64,000 nucleotides of DNA from the NCBI GenBank assembly GCA_913757435.1, contig CAJYDM010000002.1, forward strand, positions 1 through 64,000, written 5' to 3'. This document shows, one piece after another, positions 18,670 to 27,488 of the stretch. The translations under genes were made by a program, and so were the position numbers. Numbering within the stretch: position 1 is the stretch's first letter; each line of letters opens with the position of its first letter. The notes beneath the pieces are model-generated. The model was not told the DNA's origin and did no database searches. It worked only from the letters and a program-made list of their open reading frames with translations. This stretch comes from Syntrophomonas sp. DTU019 (lineage in GTDB: Bacteria; Bacillota; Syntrophomonadia; Syntrophomonadales; Syntrophomonadaceae).

Positions 18670-19820
18670 CTACATCCCTGAATTGGAGCGCAAGACCACC
18701 ACATAAGTCCCTTCATGGTTTTGGGCGTATACCTGATCATAGCCGCCTTCCCAAAGCCCAATTTTCATAATAAACTCATATTTTCCGTCTCCATTCAGAT
18801 CGGCGATATCTGTCAGTTTCAGGGTATGGCAATGGTTGATATCCCTAATGTCATACTGTCCCCCGCTGAAGGTGACCGGGCCCGCTTTAAAACGGCGCAG
18901 ATCATTGTGCAGGATCTGTGTCTTCCCGTCATCATCCTGATAGAGAAGGACGGAAAATGTTCCTACATCATCCTTGGTCCCCTCTCCTTCAATGATAGGC
19001 CAGTAGTCGTTTTCTTCCGGATTGGGGTGGTTGGCCGCAAATACATACTCTTCTCTGCCTTCGCCATCAAAATCGCCTTTGAAGCCTTGTATAAATTTCG
19101 AAACGGTATTGCCCATATCGGCATCAGCAAACAGCTTTTTCAACGTACTCTCCGCCTCGGTTGTGGCGGGCACATTCTTTTCATATCAGACAGGAAGTTG
19201 ATAGAAGCTGAGTTGGTCACCAAAATGCCTTCATTCTGCTGATAGCTCCAATTCCCTCCGCTGGGGAAATAGGCCCAGAATGAATATTTAGGGATCTGCA
19301 GGCCGCTAAGCTCATTTCCCAGAGTGGTAGGCAGCGAAAATATCCGGTGACTGGCGTGGCTGTTTCCCTCAAAACGATAGAGCTCACCATATTGGGAAAA
19401 CTTCTCCTTGATCCCCTCCGACTCAAAGCTGCCCAGGCCAAAGTCCTCTTCGGTCAGCCAGATGATACTCTTGGCATCGCCTAAAAGAGCTTGATCCTTG
19501 TAAACATGGTATTCCGGTACTGCCAGCAGGTCTTTGGCATAAAAATCGGAGGCATTCCCCGTTCCAGCTCTGTAATTTCCGCTGGTATCACTTAGGCTGT
19601 GCCAACCGCTTTTGTCATAACTGCCCAAGAGAAGCCCACCGGTGAAGTAGTAGGCTGTCTGCTCCCCGCTTTGATCTTTAGTTTCCTAGTCAGGCTCTTT
19701 TTCACCGCTTGGCTGATTCACCGGGACATCCTTTCCTGCCGGGTTCTTCTGCTCACCCTGGCAGGCGCTTAATGAAAACACCATCATGAGGATCATTATG
19801 CATAATATAAAACGTTTCAT
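18670..19820 (-). pseudogene. Secreted lipoprotein with in-frame UAG and a frameshift
   Basis: A lipoprotein signal peptide (MKRFILCIMILMMVFSLSAC, Cys20) starts at 19820. Codon 45 is TAG (19686-19688) in the context EKEPD-stop-ETKDQSGEQ, as expected if a CAG codon mutated. The frame then continues through TGGLLLGSYDKSGWHSLSD to about 19175, where a lost base in an A-run shifts the frame. The next frame resumes NVPATTEAESTLKKLF and ends with GDFDGEGREEYVFAANHP and DLNGDGKYEFIMKIGLWEGG, FG-GAP/VCBS-like calcium-binding motifs. The family is otherwise unknown. Two lesions argue for a pseudogene. Confidence 0.75.
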
Positions 19821-19987
19821 TTTACACCCGCTGCCTTTACTTAATTATTCATGTTAGACAGCTGCGATATATTTCAGGCTGTCAACTCATTTAACTTCCT
19901 ACCTTAGGTACGTTTATTAAGTGACTTGCTTACTCTGGCACATCATATTTTATGACCACTTCTCTCCGCCTTGCTTGTCAACAGAGG

Positions 19988-20155
19988 GACGTCAGACTGT
20001 GTTAAAACTTTTCTACGTTTTTGGGGCGCCCCACTCTTGGGTGATTTGGGTATGATTATGGGATGGAGGCTAGCATTTAGCTCGGAATGTTACGACCGCC
20101 CCCCACTTTGAGAGCACAGTTCATGAATTCAAGGACTTTTCGCACAGTCTGACTT
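19988..20155 (-). repeat. MITE-like element, copy B (inverted relative to copy A)
   Basis: This 168-bp copy has perfect 11-bp terminal inverted repeats (GTCAGACTGTG/CACAGTCTGAC) and an interior close to 16470-16639 in reverse complement. Its left flank is CAACAGAGGGAC and its right flank TTGGCCCTCTGTTGG, linking it to the CCAACAGAG repeat family. No gene lies between 19821 and 20335. Confidence 0.75.
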
Positions 20156-20262
20156 TCTTGTTGGCCCTCTGTTGGCCCATCAAAACGACCACTACCTCAC
20201 TTCTGACCGAATACTGGTTTATATAGGAGGAGGGTGGTGGCATTATGTTGGTTATGGATAAA
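20156..20262. repeat. Dispersed direct repeat (partner at 27085-27205)
   Basis: The segment GTTGGCCCTCTGTTGG, CATCAAAACGACCAC, CTGGTTTAT and finally GGCATTATGTTGGTTATG recurs in the same order and orientation at 27085-27205 with small differences and an insertion. No coding function is apparent. Confidence 0.65.
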
Positions 20263-20335
20263 ACCACCTTGTTGATTGTTGTATTCAGAGGGCCTTGGCC
20301 AGGACGGTACATGATTCCAACCTGATTTACGGCAA

Positions 20336-20518
20336 CTGGACCAGAACTATGTAGCCTCAGATGCGGTATCCTCTCGCGCCTCCTGGAACCGCATGGCGGC
20401 CTTGCAATGTATGCGGGAGCTGGGGGCGATGATCACTACCACCGAGATGGCCTGGTTCGAAATGATGAGGACTTACGAAGATGAGTTGTTCCGGCAGTTC
20501 ATTAAAATCGTAAAATAG
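20336..20518 (+). pseudogene. Isochorismatase-family hydrolase, C-terminal remnant
   Basis: The plus strand encodes QNYVASDAVSSRASWNR, GAMITTTEMAWFEMMR and FRQFIKIVK before a stop at 20516. This matches the end of cysteine hydrolases of the isochorismatase/nicotinamidase fold (VxxDAxSSR...ITTTExxxFExL). The catalytic Asp, Lys and Cys regions are missing, so it is inactive. Confidence 0.75.
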
Positions 20519-20594
20519 GGCATGGCGATAACCCCGGGCCGGCGGACTTGGCAGAGATCGTCCTGGTTATTCAAGTATCCGCAGGCTTTATGAT

Positions 20595-21887
20595 TCAGAT
20601 GTCAGCGTAATAAATATCCGCCCATGCCAGGGTGTCGTATCGTCCGAACAACAGGGAGATGTGCACATCGCCGGTAAAGATGTCCACATTGTGCAGCGTT
20701 GTGGCAAATCTGTAATCACGGGTAAAATAGCTGCCCGGATTTCCCGGTGTCTGCTCTTCTTGGCTCACTGAGGGGAACTCTTTAATCACATCCTGATAGG
20801 CATCACCCAGCTTGATGCCCCGGAAAATTGCATCCAAGTACTCCCGGATGTTGATTGATACCAGGTATTGGGTTTTATCATCGCTTTGTTGTCGGGGGAG
20901 GGTGCGGAAGGTATAGTACCATCCATCCACATTAACCAGGGTATAATCGGCGAAATCATCTGCACTGCGCTCATAGGCGTCTTCGGGCAGGTTCAGCAAC
21001 CTTTTGGCCTCATCCAGGGTCATGCCGATGGAAAGCCCGTGGAAGGATTGCAATTCATCAGGGCTCACCTTTTTGGAGTGATCCCTTTCCTGCGGAGGCG
21101 GAGCAAATGACCCCTGACGGGGTGTCAGCGTAAATTTGCTAAACTTCAGGTAATACGAGTCTCCTTCCGGAATCTCGGTGAAAGTTGCCTTCACATCCAT
21201 GGTATGAAACGTTTCCATGGCAGGGTCGGCTGCCACAATCCTGCGGTCAAAATCCGGTAGCATGCGTCCGTTTGGGATTTGGTACAGTTTGAAAACCGCC
21301 TGGCGGCTGCCGTCGCCGTTATCGGCAAGCTTTACTAGAAGCAGCCGGTGCACCCGTACCACGTCCTCAACTACACTGCCCAGCTGCACCTCTCCGTTTG
21401 TGGTCTCACTCGAAATCCCGGTGCTGTATCGTTTGGGTCTTATCCCGAAATACTTCGTTAGGACATTGTCTATCTGCCCCTTGGTGCGGATGCTGGCCGG
21501 CTTGCCTTCGATCGGTTGGGTATTCATGAAGGCGAAGTATATCACATCATCCTGCAGGGTATTTTCGTTGACGGTGAATATCCGATTATCCACCAGGGTG
21601 TGACGCTCAACAAAATAGTTGTAGTATTTCGATACCACAGATTCGGTCAGCTTTATTTCTTTCTGTAGAGTTTGGTTTGAAGCATGTGCATAACCCGGGT
21701 CGGTGCTGCCTTGATCTTCCCTGTCACCAGCAGCGGGAGGCCCATTTAACACCGGGGATGATGAAAGGGGGAGGGTTCCAGACGGTGGAAGTGTGCCCGC
21801 TGCTTCTTTGCTGGAAGAAGTGGGGTCTGCACAGCCGGACAGCAGCACGGTCAAGGCCAAACACAGATACAACAAAACTTTTCTCAT
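20595..21887 (-). CDS. Lipoprotein of unknown function
   Basis: This 430-residue protein has a clear lipoprotein signal peptide (lipobox LLSGC, Cys19) and a Ser/Pro/Gly-rich linker (about 20-70). Two soluble regions follow; the second (about 285-430) begins with LSIGMTLDEAKRLLNLPED, reminiscent of BamE/SmpA-like small domains. AGAAGGGG lies upstream of the ATG. I recognise no family with confidence. Flanking remnants give no functional hint. Confidence 0.75.
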   Translation of the reverse strand: MRKVLLYLCLALTVLLSGCADPTSSSKEAAGTLPPSGTLPLSSSPVLNGPPAAGDREDQGSTDPGYAHASNQTLQKEIKLTESVVSKYYNYFVERHTLVDNRIFTVNENTLQDDVIYFAFMNTQPIEGKPASIRTKGQIDNVLTKYFGIRPKRYSTGISSETTNGEVQLGSVVEDVVRVHRLLLVKLADNGDGSRQAVFKLYQIPNGRMLPDFDRRIVAADPAMETFHTMDVKATFTEIPEGDSYYLKFSKFTLTPRQGSFAPPPQERDHSKKVSPDELQSFHGLSIGMTLDEAKRLLNLPEDAYERSADDFADYTLVNVDGWYYTFRTLPRQQSDDKTQYLVSINIREYLDAIFRGIKLGDAYQDVIKEFPSVSQEEQTPGNPGSYFTRDYRFATTLHNVDIFTGDVHISLLFGRYDTLAWADIYYADI

Positions 21888-22132
21888 GGAATTACCCCTT
21901 CTCTTGGAAAATGGCGGTAATCGTCATTCCCTCTAGGGATGGGGCGAAACCGCGGCAAGGCCGGGTACCAGCCGGGAAAGCCCTCATCACCTTGGTATAG
22001 GCGGGTCAAACGGCCAAGATCGCGGCGGCCATGTAGACGCTGACCGCACTGCATTGACATGGTATTGCGGAACCAACCGTTTTATCCAAATCTAGCCATA
22101 TAAGAAGTAGACGCTGACTACGGCGTTTTCTT
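21888..22132. other. Intergenic stretch without a recognisable gene
   Basis: This GC-rich stretch holds two imperfect copies of GTAGACGCTGAC (about 22035 and 22108) next to a transposase fragment. No supported ORF or RNA was seen. Confidence 0.4.
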
Positions 22133-22258
22133 TCATCGTCTCACGCTAATCTCTGTTACCCCATATTCCCGTGCTATGCTGTCCTGGCTTCCTTTACCTC
22201 GCTTGTACCTTTCAACTGCTTCCAATTTCTTTTCATAGCTGATGTTCCTTATATCCAT
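22133..22258 (-). pseudogene. IS3-type transposase N-terminal fragment
   Basis: A 41-codon frame from an ATG at 22258 (GGGGAGC upstream) reads MDIRNISYEKKLEAVERYKR and then DSIAREYGVTEISVRR, the helix-turn-helix start of IS3-family OrfA proteins. It ends at TGA where the next residue would be the Trp of the helix. No OrfB is present, so it is a remnant. Confidence 0.65.
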
Positions 22259-22325
22259 AGAAAAGCTCCCCTCTGCGTAGTCCTGAGTTTTGTTATTTCA
22301 GGTGTCTGCTCATTGGGGAGCATGC

Positions 22326-22354
22326 CAAAAAAGGAACGTCCCCATCTGTCACCC
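22326..22354. repeat. Short palindromic repeat family A, single arm
   Basis: Contains CAAAAAAGGAACGTCCCC followed by ATCTGTCACC; one arm of the hairpin seen at 8708. It lies between the transposase fragment and the AraC gene. Confidence 0.75.
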
Positions 22355-22398
22355 CAACTGATTTAAACTTTATTTTGCTTATAACTTAACGTAAAGCC

Positions 22399-23259
22399 TT
22401 ATGACTTTTTAGTAATAGGCAGCCATACTTCACACCTATAATCTTGTGCCTGCTGGTCTCCTTCGAAATACACCTCAATGTCAGGTGCATTAGCATATTC
22501 GTATCCGGATGTGGGCAGCCATTCTGTTATAATACGTTTTTGCAATTCCTGAATAGCAGTTGGCATAGCACCAACACATTCAAAAATTGCCCATGTACAT
22601 TTCGGCACATTGTATTCTAGCATTCCGTCGGGGGTTCTCTGGTCAGTAGCAACTGCAATATAATAATCAAGATCTTGCCCATTCATGCAAGTGCTTACAC
22701 CCAGCAAGCCATACGGTTCCTTATCCATTAGCTTAAGTATCTCCGGCACGATCCCGCTTTGTATTGCTTTTCCCCAAAACAGCGGTACCTTTTCAAAGCA
22801 TTCCTCAACACTCATGTTGTAGTGCTCTTTTATACCGACGATTCTAAATGCTTCCATTGTCAGGACCTTATAATTCATCTCAGCATCTCCTTTAATTGTT
22901 ATTTTGAAGCTGATACGTGGATATGCTTTGAGAGCTGCCCCTTTGGTTCTTGCCTCCGTTGGGGAAACTCCATGAACATTATGGAAAGCTCGATTAAAGG
23001 AAGTAGGCGAATCATATCCGTATTTAAGCGCAATATCAATAATTTTTTCGCTGCCGCATTGTAAGTCGAAAGCTGCCAGGGTCATCCTTCTGCGTCTGAT
23101 ATATTCGGCAAGCGGAACATCTGCGATATAGGAAAACATTCTTTGAAAATGAAAAGTTGAACAACATGCAATTTGTGCTGCTTTCTCATAGCTGATTTCT
23201 TTTTCGAGATTCGCTTCGATATAATCCACTGCTTCATTTAACCTTGATATCCATTCCAT
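22399..23259 (-). CDS. AraC-family regulator with GyrI-like effector domain
   Basis: This 286-residue protein has two N-terminal helix-turn-helix motifs (EKAAQIACCSTFHFQRMFSY and IIDIALKYGYDSPTSFNRAF, then HGVSPTEAR). A C-terminal GyrI/Rob-like small-molecule domain (about 127-284) follows, with IVGIKEHYNMSVEECFEKVP and WPIFE-type segments (TWAIFECVGAMPTAIQEL). Such proteins (SoxS/Rob/BltR-like) sense hydrophobic compounds. GGAGG lies upstream of the ATG. It is intact, unlike the related truncated gene at 12280. The regulated target is not evident nearby. Confidence 0.9.
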   Translation of the reverse strand: MEWISRLNEAVDYIEANLEKEISYEKAAQIACCSTFHFQRMFSYIADVPLAEYIRRRRMTLAAFDLQCGSEKIIDIALKYGYDSPTSFNRAFHNVHGVSPTEARTKGAALKAYPRISFKITIKGDAEMNYKVLTMEAFRIVGIKEHYNMSVEECFEKVPLFWGKAIQSGIVPEILKLMDKEPYGLLGVSTCMNGQDLDYYIAVATDQRTPDGMLEYNVPKCTWAIFECVGAMPTAIQELQKRIITEWLPTSGYEYANAPDIEVYFEGDQQAQDYRCEVWLPITKKS

Positions 23260-23527
23260 CCTATCACCTCCTTACAATCAAAAGGATATAGTAAACCTGT
23301 GCTGTGATCCTCGCATTTGTTGCACAAATATGAGAGGTTCGTTTTTCCAATGAAAGGGGTTGCTGCGAGTATTGTAGAATTATATAACAAATTATTATAA
23401 GGTGGTAACCATGTCCCCATGTTAGACGAATTCGTTATAATGAGCTGCAGGTCTTTTAGCTTTTAGACAGCTGGATCCTGATGATCCCCCGGTTGAACAG
23501 GATTAATAAAAGTAAAAGGAGTTTGCA

Positions 23528-23971
23528 ATGGACGACAATGATTTAATACTTGACGGGAGCCATCACCTGGCCTTTGAGGAAATCTCCAGGTACATCGAAG
23601 AACCCGCTTTAAGCTTTTGGATCGATCTCAACTCTTTTCTGCAGAATAAATATAAAGCCAAACCAAAGATGAGCTATAGTAAATGTTCCATGCAAAGAGG
23701 ATGGAATGTCAAATATCAAAAATCCGGCAAATCGCTCTGCACACTCTATCCGGAAAAGGAAATCTTCATTTTACTGATCGTTATTAAACTGGATCTGGTT
23801 CCCATCATTGAAGCTCTGGAAAACGAATTTGAACCGGCAGTCCTGGATTTAGTAAGATCGGCGCGCCCATTTAACGGCACCAAATGGCTCATGATAAAGG
23901 TGGAAAGCGAAGCAGTCCTGAAAAATGTTCGTGAACTGCTGGTTTTAAAACATGACTTACCGGTTTCCTAA
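23528..23971 (+). CDS. DUF3788 family protein
   Basis: This 147-residue protein shows the DUF3788 pattern: LSFWIDLNSFLQNKYKAKPKMSYSKC, RGWNVKYQKSGKSLCTLYPEKEIFILLIVI and NGTKWLMIKVESEAVLKNVRELL. AAAAGGAG lies upstream of the ATG. It is a soluble cytosolic protein of unknown function, often next to AraC/GyrI-type regulators, and the divergent AraC-GyrI gene here fits that pattern. Confidence 0.8.
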   Translation: MDDNDLILDGSHHLAFEEISRYIEEPALSFWIDLNSFLQNKYKAKPKMSYSKCSMQRGWNVKYQKSGKSLCTLYPEKEIFILLIVIKLDLVPIIEALENEFEPAVLDLVRSARPFNGTKWLMIKVESEAVLKNVRELLVLKHDLPVS

Positions 23972-24108
23972 AAGCAGAGGACAGATTGAGGTGAAAGGTG
24001 ACACCTCCCCCGTCCCCGTGTCCCCCGGAAGCGATGGATGCGGCCAGCCGGGTCATCATATTATTCAACTGGTGGAGACTTCGGGCAAAGTAACCGCCTA
24101 GTAAGGAT

Positions 24109-24687
24109 TCACCTGATATCCGTTTTACTCAGCCTGGCTGACCGTATCACATCATTCGCTGTGCTTGATAATATGTCCATTATATCCTCCATGGCATAAT
24201 CCTTGGGAAGTAAACCATTGGCAGCCATAATCGAAAGTCCTAATTGGAATACTTTCATTTTCAGCAAAATGGTTTTTAACTCATCTGCCGTAAACCCTTG
24301 CAGTTCAGGGTCCTTTTGCATCTCTTCAATTAATTCAGGCATCATCTTCTCATCGTATTCCTGCATATAGTCATTATTTTTCAGAACCAAATCTCTGAAA
24401 AGCACGCTGTATTCCACGGCAAAGCGCAGACTTGCCCGCCCCATATCCCGGAATGGGGCTCCCTGGCTTTCTTCAACAAAAAGCTGTTGACTGATACTTA
24501 TGATCTTTTCTATCAAAGCTTCCATCAGTTCATCGGTATTCTTAAAATTCACATAGATGGGGGCTACAGAACTGCCCATCTTTTCCGCGATCTTTCTCAT
24601 GGTTATCTTATCAATTCCTTCTGTACTGGCGATCTCAAAAGCTGCTTCAATGATCTGTTCTCTAGAAAATTTAATTTTTGGTCCCAT
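24109..24687 (-). CDS. TetR-family transcriptional regulator
   Basis: This 192-residue protein has the TetR helix-turn-helix at the N-terminus (IIEAAFEIASTEGIDKITMRKIAEKMGSSVAPIYVNFKNTDELMEALI) and a helical ligand domain. I start it at 24687 because AAAGGATGG precedes that ATG. It is transcribed after the beta-lactamase-like gene, 111 bp away, with the palindrome ACGTACGT (24722-24729) in between, suggesting control of its own promoter. Ligand unknown. Confidence 0.85.
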   Translation of the reverse strand: MGPKIKFSREQIIEAAFEIASTEGIDKITMRKIAEKMGSSVAPIYVNFKNTDELMEALIEKIISISQQLFVEESQGAPFRDMGRASLRFAVEYSVLFRDLVLKNNDYMQEYDEKMMPELIEEMQKDPELQGFTADELKTILLKMKVFQLGLSIMAANGLLPKDYAMEDIMDILSSTANDVIRSARLSKTDIR

Positions 24688-24709
24688 AACAAGCCATCCT
24701 TTGTACATT

Positions 24710-24745
24710 ATTTTATATACTACGTACGTTTTTGTAACTCACGTT
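24710..24745. promoter_or_regulatory. Possible TetR operator
   Basis: The perfect 8-bp palindrome ACGTACGT (24722-24729) lies in an AT-rich context 35 bp upstream of the TetR start codon, where an autoregulatory operator would be expected. The assignment rests on position and symmetry only. Confidence 0.35.
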
Positions 24746-24798
24746 ATGCTGTTGATCGGAATTGTCCAATACTTTCACCCTACCCCTTTAAAATATCA

Positions 24799-26745
24799 CT
24801 AACTTAGCAAATTCCAATAATTCAACATCCACATCAGTGCCATAACAGCCAGGGTAAATACACTGTAATGAACGCGGGAGAGCCGCCCCCACAATCCCTT
24901 CCACCAGGCAAACACAGTAAAAGGCAGCAGCAAACCACTGAAGATCCACATAAGGGTGGGCAGTAAATCAAGTAAAGGCGGGTTTTCTATCGCCGTATAC
25001 GCTTCTTTTGGCAATTGGTATAAGGGATCAATGCCTGAAGAGAAAAAAGTGGAGAACATAAGCAAGATGCTGATGCTGGTACCGATCCCAACCCAGGAAG
25101 CAATGGCATAAAGCCTGGAACCTTTATCTTTTCCCTTCTTGAACAAATCGGCTATATTTCTGATAATCCAGTAAATAAGCGAAATTATTATGATCAACAT
25201 TATACTTCCGGCAGCCAGGGCTGTGAAACTCAGGGTTGAATAAAACGGCGCTTTCGAATAGGTCATAGGGCCATCGGTGGTCAGCATTATCCTGCCTAAA
25301 GGATCTGTTTTAAAAATAATCTTCTGAAACTGTCCCAGGGAATCCTGAGTCCTTCCTTCTCTCAGGTTCTGATACATACCCGGCTCGATTTCAACAAATT
25401 TATTGATTTCTCCGCCATGGGTCACCAGAAGATAGCCCTCTTCATTTACATCAACATTAATAATCCCCCCGGCTAATATACTGACGATCTTCTCATCAGT
25501 GGTGACACTTTTCCGGTTCATCTGGTATTCGCCGGTAAAACGCTCCGCCCTTTCCCGGCTGCCTTCGCCAGGCACTGCCTTTATCGGGGCTGCTATGGGA
25601 TAGTAAAGATCCATAAACTCTTGAAAGATCTCGGTTTGGAGGAGATGATTACCCCCGCTGCAGGAAATAAAAATTCCGGTATCCTCTTCCGGCAGCAAAT
25701 AAAGGCCTGAGTTATAGAGCATGGTACTTCCGCCATGAAAAAGCACCTTTTGGCCATTAAAGACCCCCTCTATGAAGCCCAGCGTCATGCCTCCTAACGT
25801 CGGGTCATAGGTAAAATGCTGCTCATGCATTTCTTTGACTGTTTCTTCCCTAAGGATCCGCCCTCCATTAACAGCACCACCAGATAAATGGGCCATCATG
25901 AAATTGGCCATATCCGCAGCGGTACTGCTCATGCTGCCTGCTGGTTCGAGCATGATGTATTCGAAACCTGCTTCCGTATAAGACCCATTTATAAATCGGT
26001 AGGGTTTCGCAATACGGGCGGGCGGGTTCAGCGTGGGAGGCTGCCGGTAGGTACTGTTATTCATATTCAACGGTGTGAAAATATTTTTCTCAACATAATC
26101 TGAAAAAGGCATACCCGATACTCTTTCTACAATATGGCCTGCCAAAGCAGTACCATAATTTGAATAGGCGGCAACTTCTCCAGCGGGAAATATCCTGGCA
26201 GGCTGGTATTTCTTCATATATTCATTCAGGGGCAGAAGTTCCTCCTCCGAAAGTCGGAAAAGTTTTTCGGGGTAATCTTCAAAACCTGGGGTGTGGGTCA
26301 TCAAATGGGTCATGGTTATTGGTCCTGTATTCGTGTTCCGCAGAGGTTTTTCAAGCTGGGGTGATATTTCAAAATCCAAATACTCATTAATATTGGTGTT
26401 CAGATCCAGCTTGCCATCTTCAACCAGCTGCATTACTGCCGTCCAGGTAATCAATTTTGAAGTAGAGCCAATACGAAAAAGGGTAGTATCGGGATCCACC
26501 GGGATATTATTCTCTATATCTGCCTGACCGAATCCTTTCTTATATACGATTTGGCCGTTCTTCACCACTGATACGGCTGCATTGGGAATATGATATTTCT
26601 CCATTTTAGATTTCATTGAGTTGTCAAAAAAGCTTTCCAGGCTGGTATCTTTATTGTTGTTTGCACAAGCTGCATTTGTAGATAAGGTCAAAATAAAGGC
26701 TATCAAGATAACAACTAAGGTCAGATATTTACTTCTTTTAAACAT
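24799..26745 (-). CDS. Membrane-anchored serine hydrolase (beta-lactamase class C/penicillin-binding protein-like)
   Basis: This 648-residue protein has a signal segment (about 5-27) and a beta-lactamase-family domain with STSK (Ser94/Lys97), the tyrosine motif AYSNYG and HGGS as third motif. A small beta domain (about 410-500) and four C-terminal hydrophobic helices (about 515-645) follow. This layout matches serine hydrolases of the Pab87/FmtA-like beta-lactamase group, acting outside the membrane on peptides or D-amino-acid-containing substrates. It precedes the TetR gene on the same strand. The true substrate is unknown. Confidence 0.88.
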   Translation of the reverse strand: MFKRSKYLTLVVILIAFILTLSTNAACANNNKDTSLESFFDNSMKSKMEKYHIPNAAVSVVKNGQIVYKKGFGQADIENNIPVDPDTTLFRIGSTSKLITWTAVMQLVEDGKLDLNTNINEYLDFEISPQLEKPLRNTNTGPITMTHLMTHTPGFEDYPEKLFRLSEEELLPLNEYMKKYQPARIFPAGEVAAYSNYGTALAGHIVERVSGMPFSDYVEKNIFTPLNMNNSTYRQPPTLNPPARIAKPYRFINGSYTEAGFEYIMLEPAGSMSSTAADMANFMMAHLSGGAVNGGRILREETVKEMHEQHFTYDPTLGGMTLGFIEGVFNGQKVLFHGGSTMLYNSGLYLLPEEDTGIFISCSGGNHLLQTEIFQEFMDLYYPIAAPIKAVPGEGSRERAERFTGEYQMNRKSVTTDEKIVSILAGGIINVDVNEEGYLLVTHGGEINKFVEIEPGMYQNLREGRTQDSLGQFQKIIFKTDPLGRIMLTTDGPMTYSKAPFYSTLSFTALAAGSIMLIIIISLIYWIIRNIADLFKKGKDKGSRLYAIASWVGIGTSISILLMFSTFFSSGIDPLYQLPKEAYTAIENPPLLDLLPTLMWIFSGLLLPFTVFAWWKGLWGRLSRVHYSVFTLAVMALMWMLNYWNLLS

Positions 26746-26950
26746 TCGTCCCCCTCATTTCTATCTTAATCTTTGACCTATACGCAGTCTGCCTTTTAGG
26801 AAGCTGCCGATCCGCCCATAAGTTCAGCGACTCTCCGTATGGTTATATCATCTATTGCTTCAGTCTCAACTATCTAAAAAGGCCGAATCAATTATTAGGT
26901 CAGCTGCATATTTGAGCTCAGGTACCGTAGCAACACCACCCTTCTAGTAA

Positions 26951-26988
26951 TACATATATTATATAACACTTGTTATATTATATGTAAC
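26951..26988. promoter_or_regulatory. Imperfect AT-rich palindrome upstream of the serine hydrolase
   Basis: TATTATATAACA, a CT centre and TGTTATATTATA form a near-perfect inverted repeat about 210 bp upstream of the hydrolase start. It could bind a regulator such as the neighbouring TetR, or be a simple AT-rich element. Nothing else was seen in 26746-27010. Confidence 0.35.
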
Positions 26989-27019
26989 ATAAATCAATAT
27001 ATGTTACAAGAAGTTTTTG

Positions 27020-27104
27020 ACCAACAGAACCAACAGAGGAACCAACAGAGAACCAACAGAGAGAACCAACAGAGGGACGTTCTTTCTGTTGGCCCTCTGT
27101 TGGA
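27020..27104. repeat. Tandem CCAACAGAG array ending in a palindromic repeat
   Basis: Five closely spaced copies of ACCAACAGA lead into CCAACAGAGGGACGTTCTTT and the inverted arm CTGTTGGCCCTCTGTTGG. The right side continues into the dispersed repeat shared with 20156. Confidence 0.8.
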
Positions 27105-27205
27105 CCATCAAAACGACCACCATCTCACATCTGAGCGAATGCTGGTTTATGATAGACTTACCATAATATAGTTATTAAGGTGAAGGCTGGCATTATGTTG
27201 GTTAT
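27085..27205. repeat. Dispersed direct repeat (partner at 20156-20262)
   Basis: Shares GTTGGCCCTCTGTTGG, CATCAAAACGACCAC, CTGGTTTAT and GGCATTATGTTGGTTATG with 20156-20262, in the same orientation, but has about 20 extra bases in the middle. Confidence 0.65.
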
Positions 27206-27213
27206 GTGCCAAA

Positions 27214-27308
27214 ATGGGGACGTTCCTTTCGGGCTTAGGCAGCATACCTATTTCATAAGGATGTCTTAACCCTAAAAGGGAACAAAAAAGGACCGTCCCC
27301 ATCTGTCC
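27214..27308. repeat. Short palindromic repeat family A, separated arms
   Basis: AATGGGGACGTTCCTTT on the left and AAAAAAGGACCGTCCCCATC on the right form an interrupted inverted repeat. The right arm merges with the truncated acyltransferase frame. Confidence 0.65.
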
Positions 27309-27485
27309 ATTCAGAGCATTGGCGATAATATTGCTCTTTTCGGCATTATGTAGCAACGACAAGCCGCCGATGATCATCTGCAGGGCTTTGGCAATGTTGT
27401 CACCACACTTTGCCCCGATTTGAATCCCAATTTCACGAGGAGAGCCAAAGCATTCGATGACATTTAAGCGTCTCTGCTCCCTCAT
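27305..27485 (-). pseudogene. C45-type acyltransferase/peptidase, N-terminal fragment
   Basis: The first 60 codons (NVIECFGSPREIGIQIGAKCGD) resemble the start of acyl-CoA:6-aminopenicillanate acyltransferase (C45) proteins, before the catalytic Cys. The frame then runs into the palindromic repeat at 27308 and loses similarity. It starts 3 bp after the disrupted TetR gene, so the two once formed an operon. Confidence 0.55.
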
Positions 27486-27488
27486 AGA

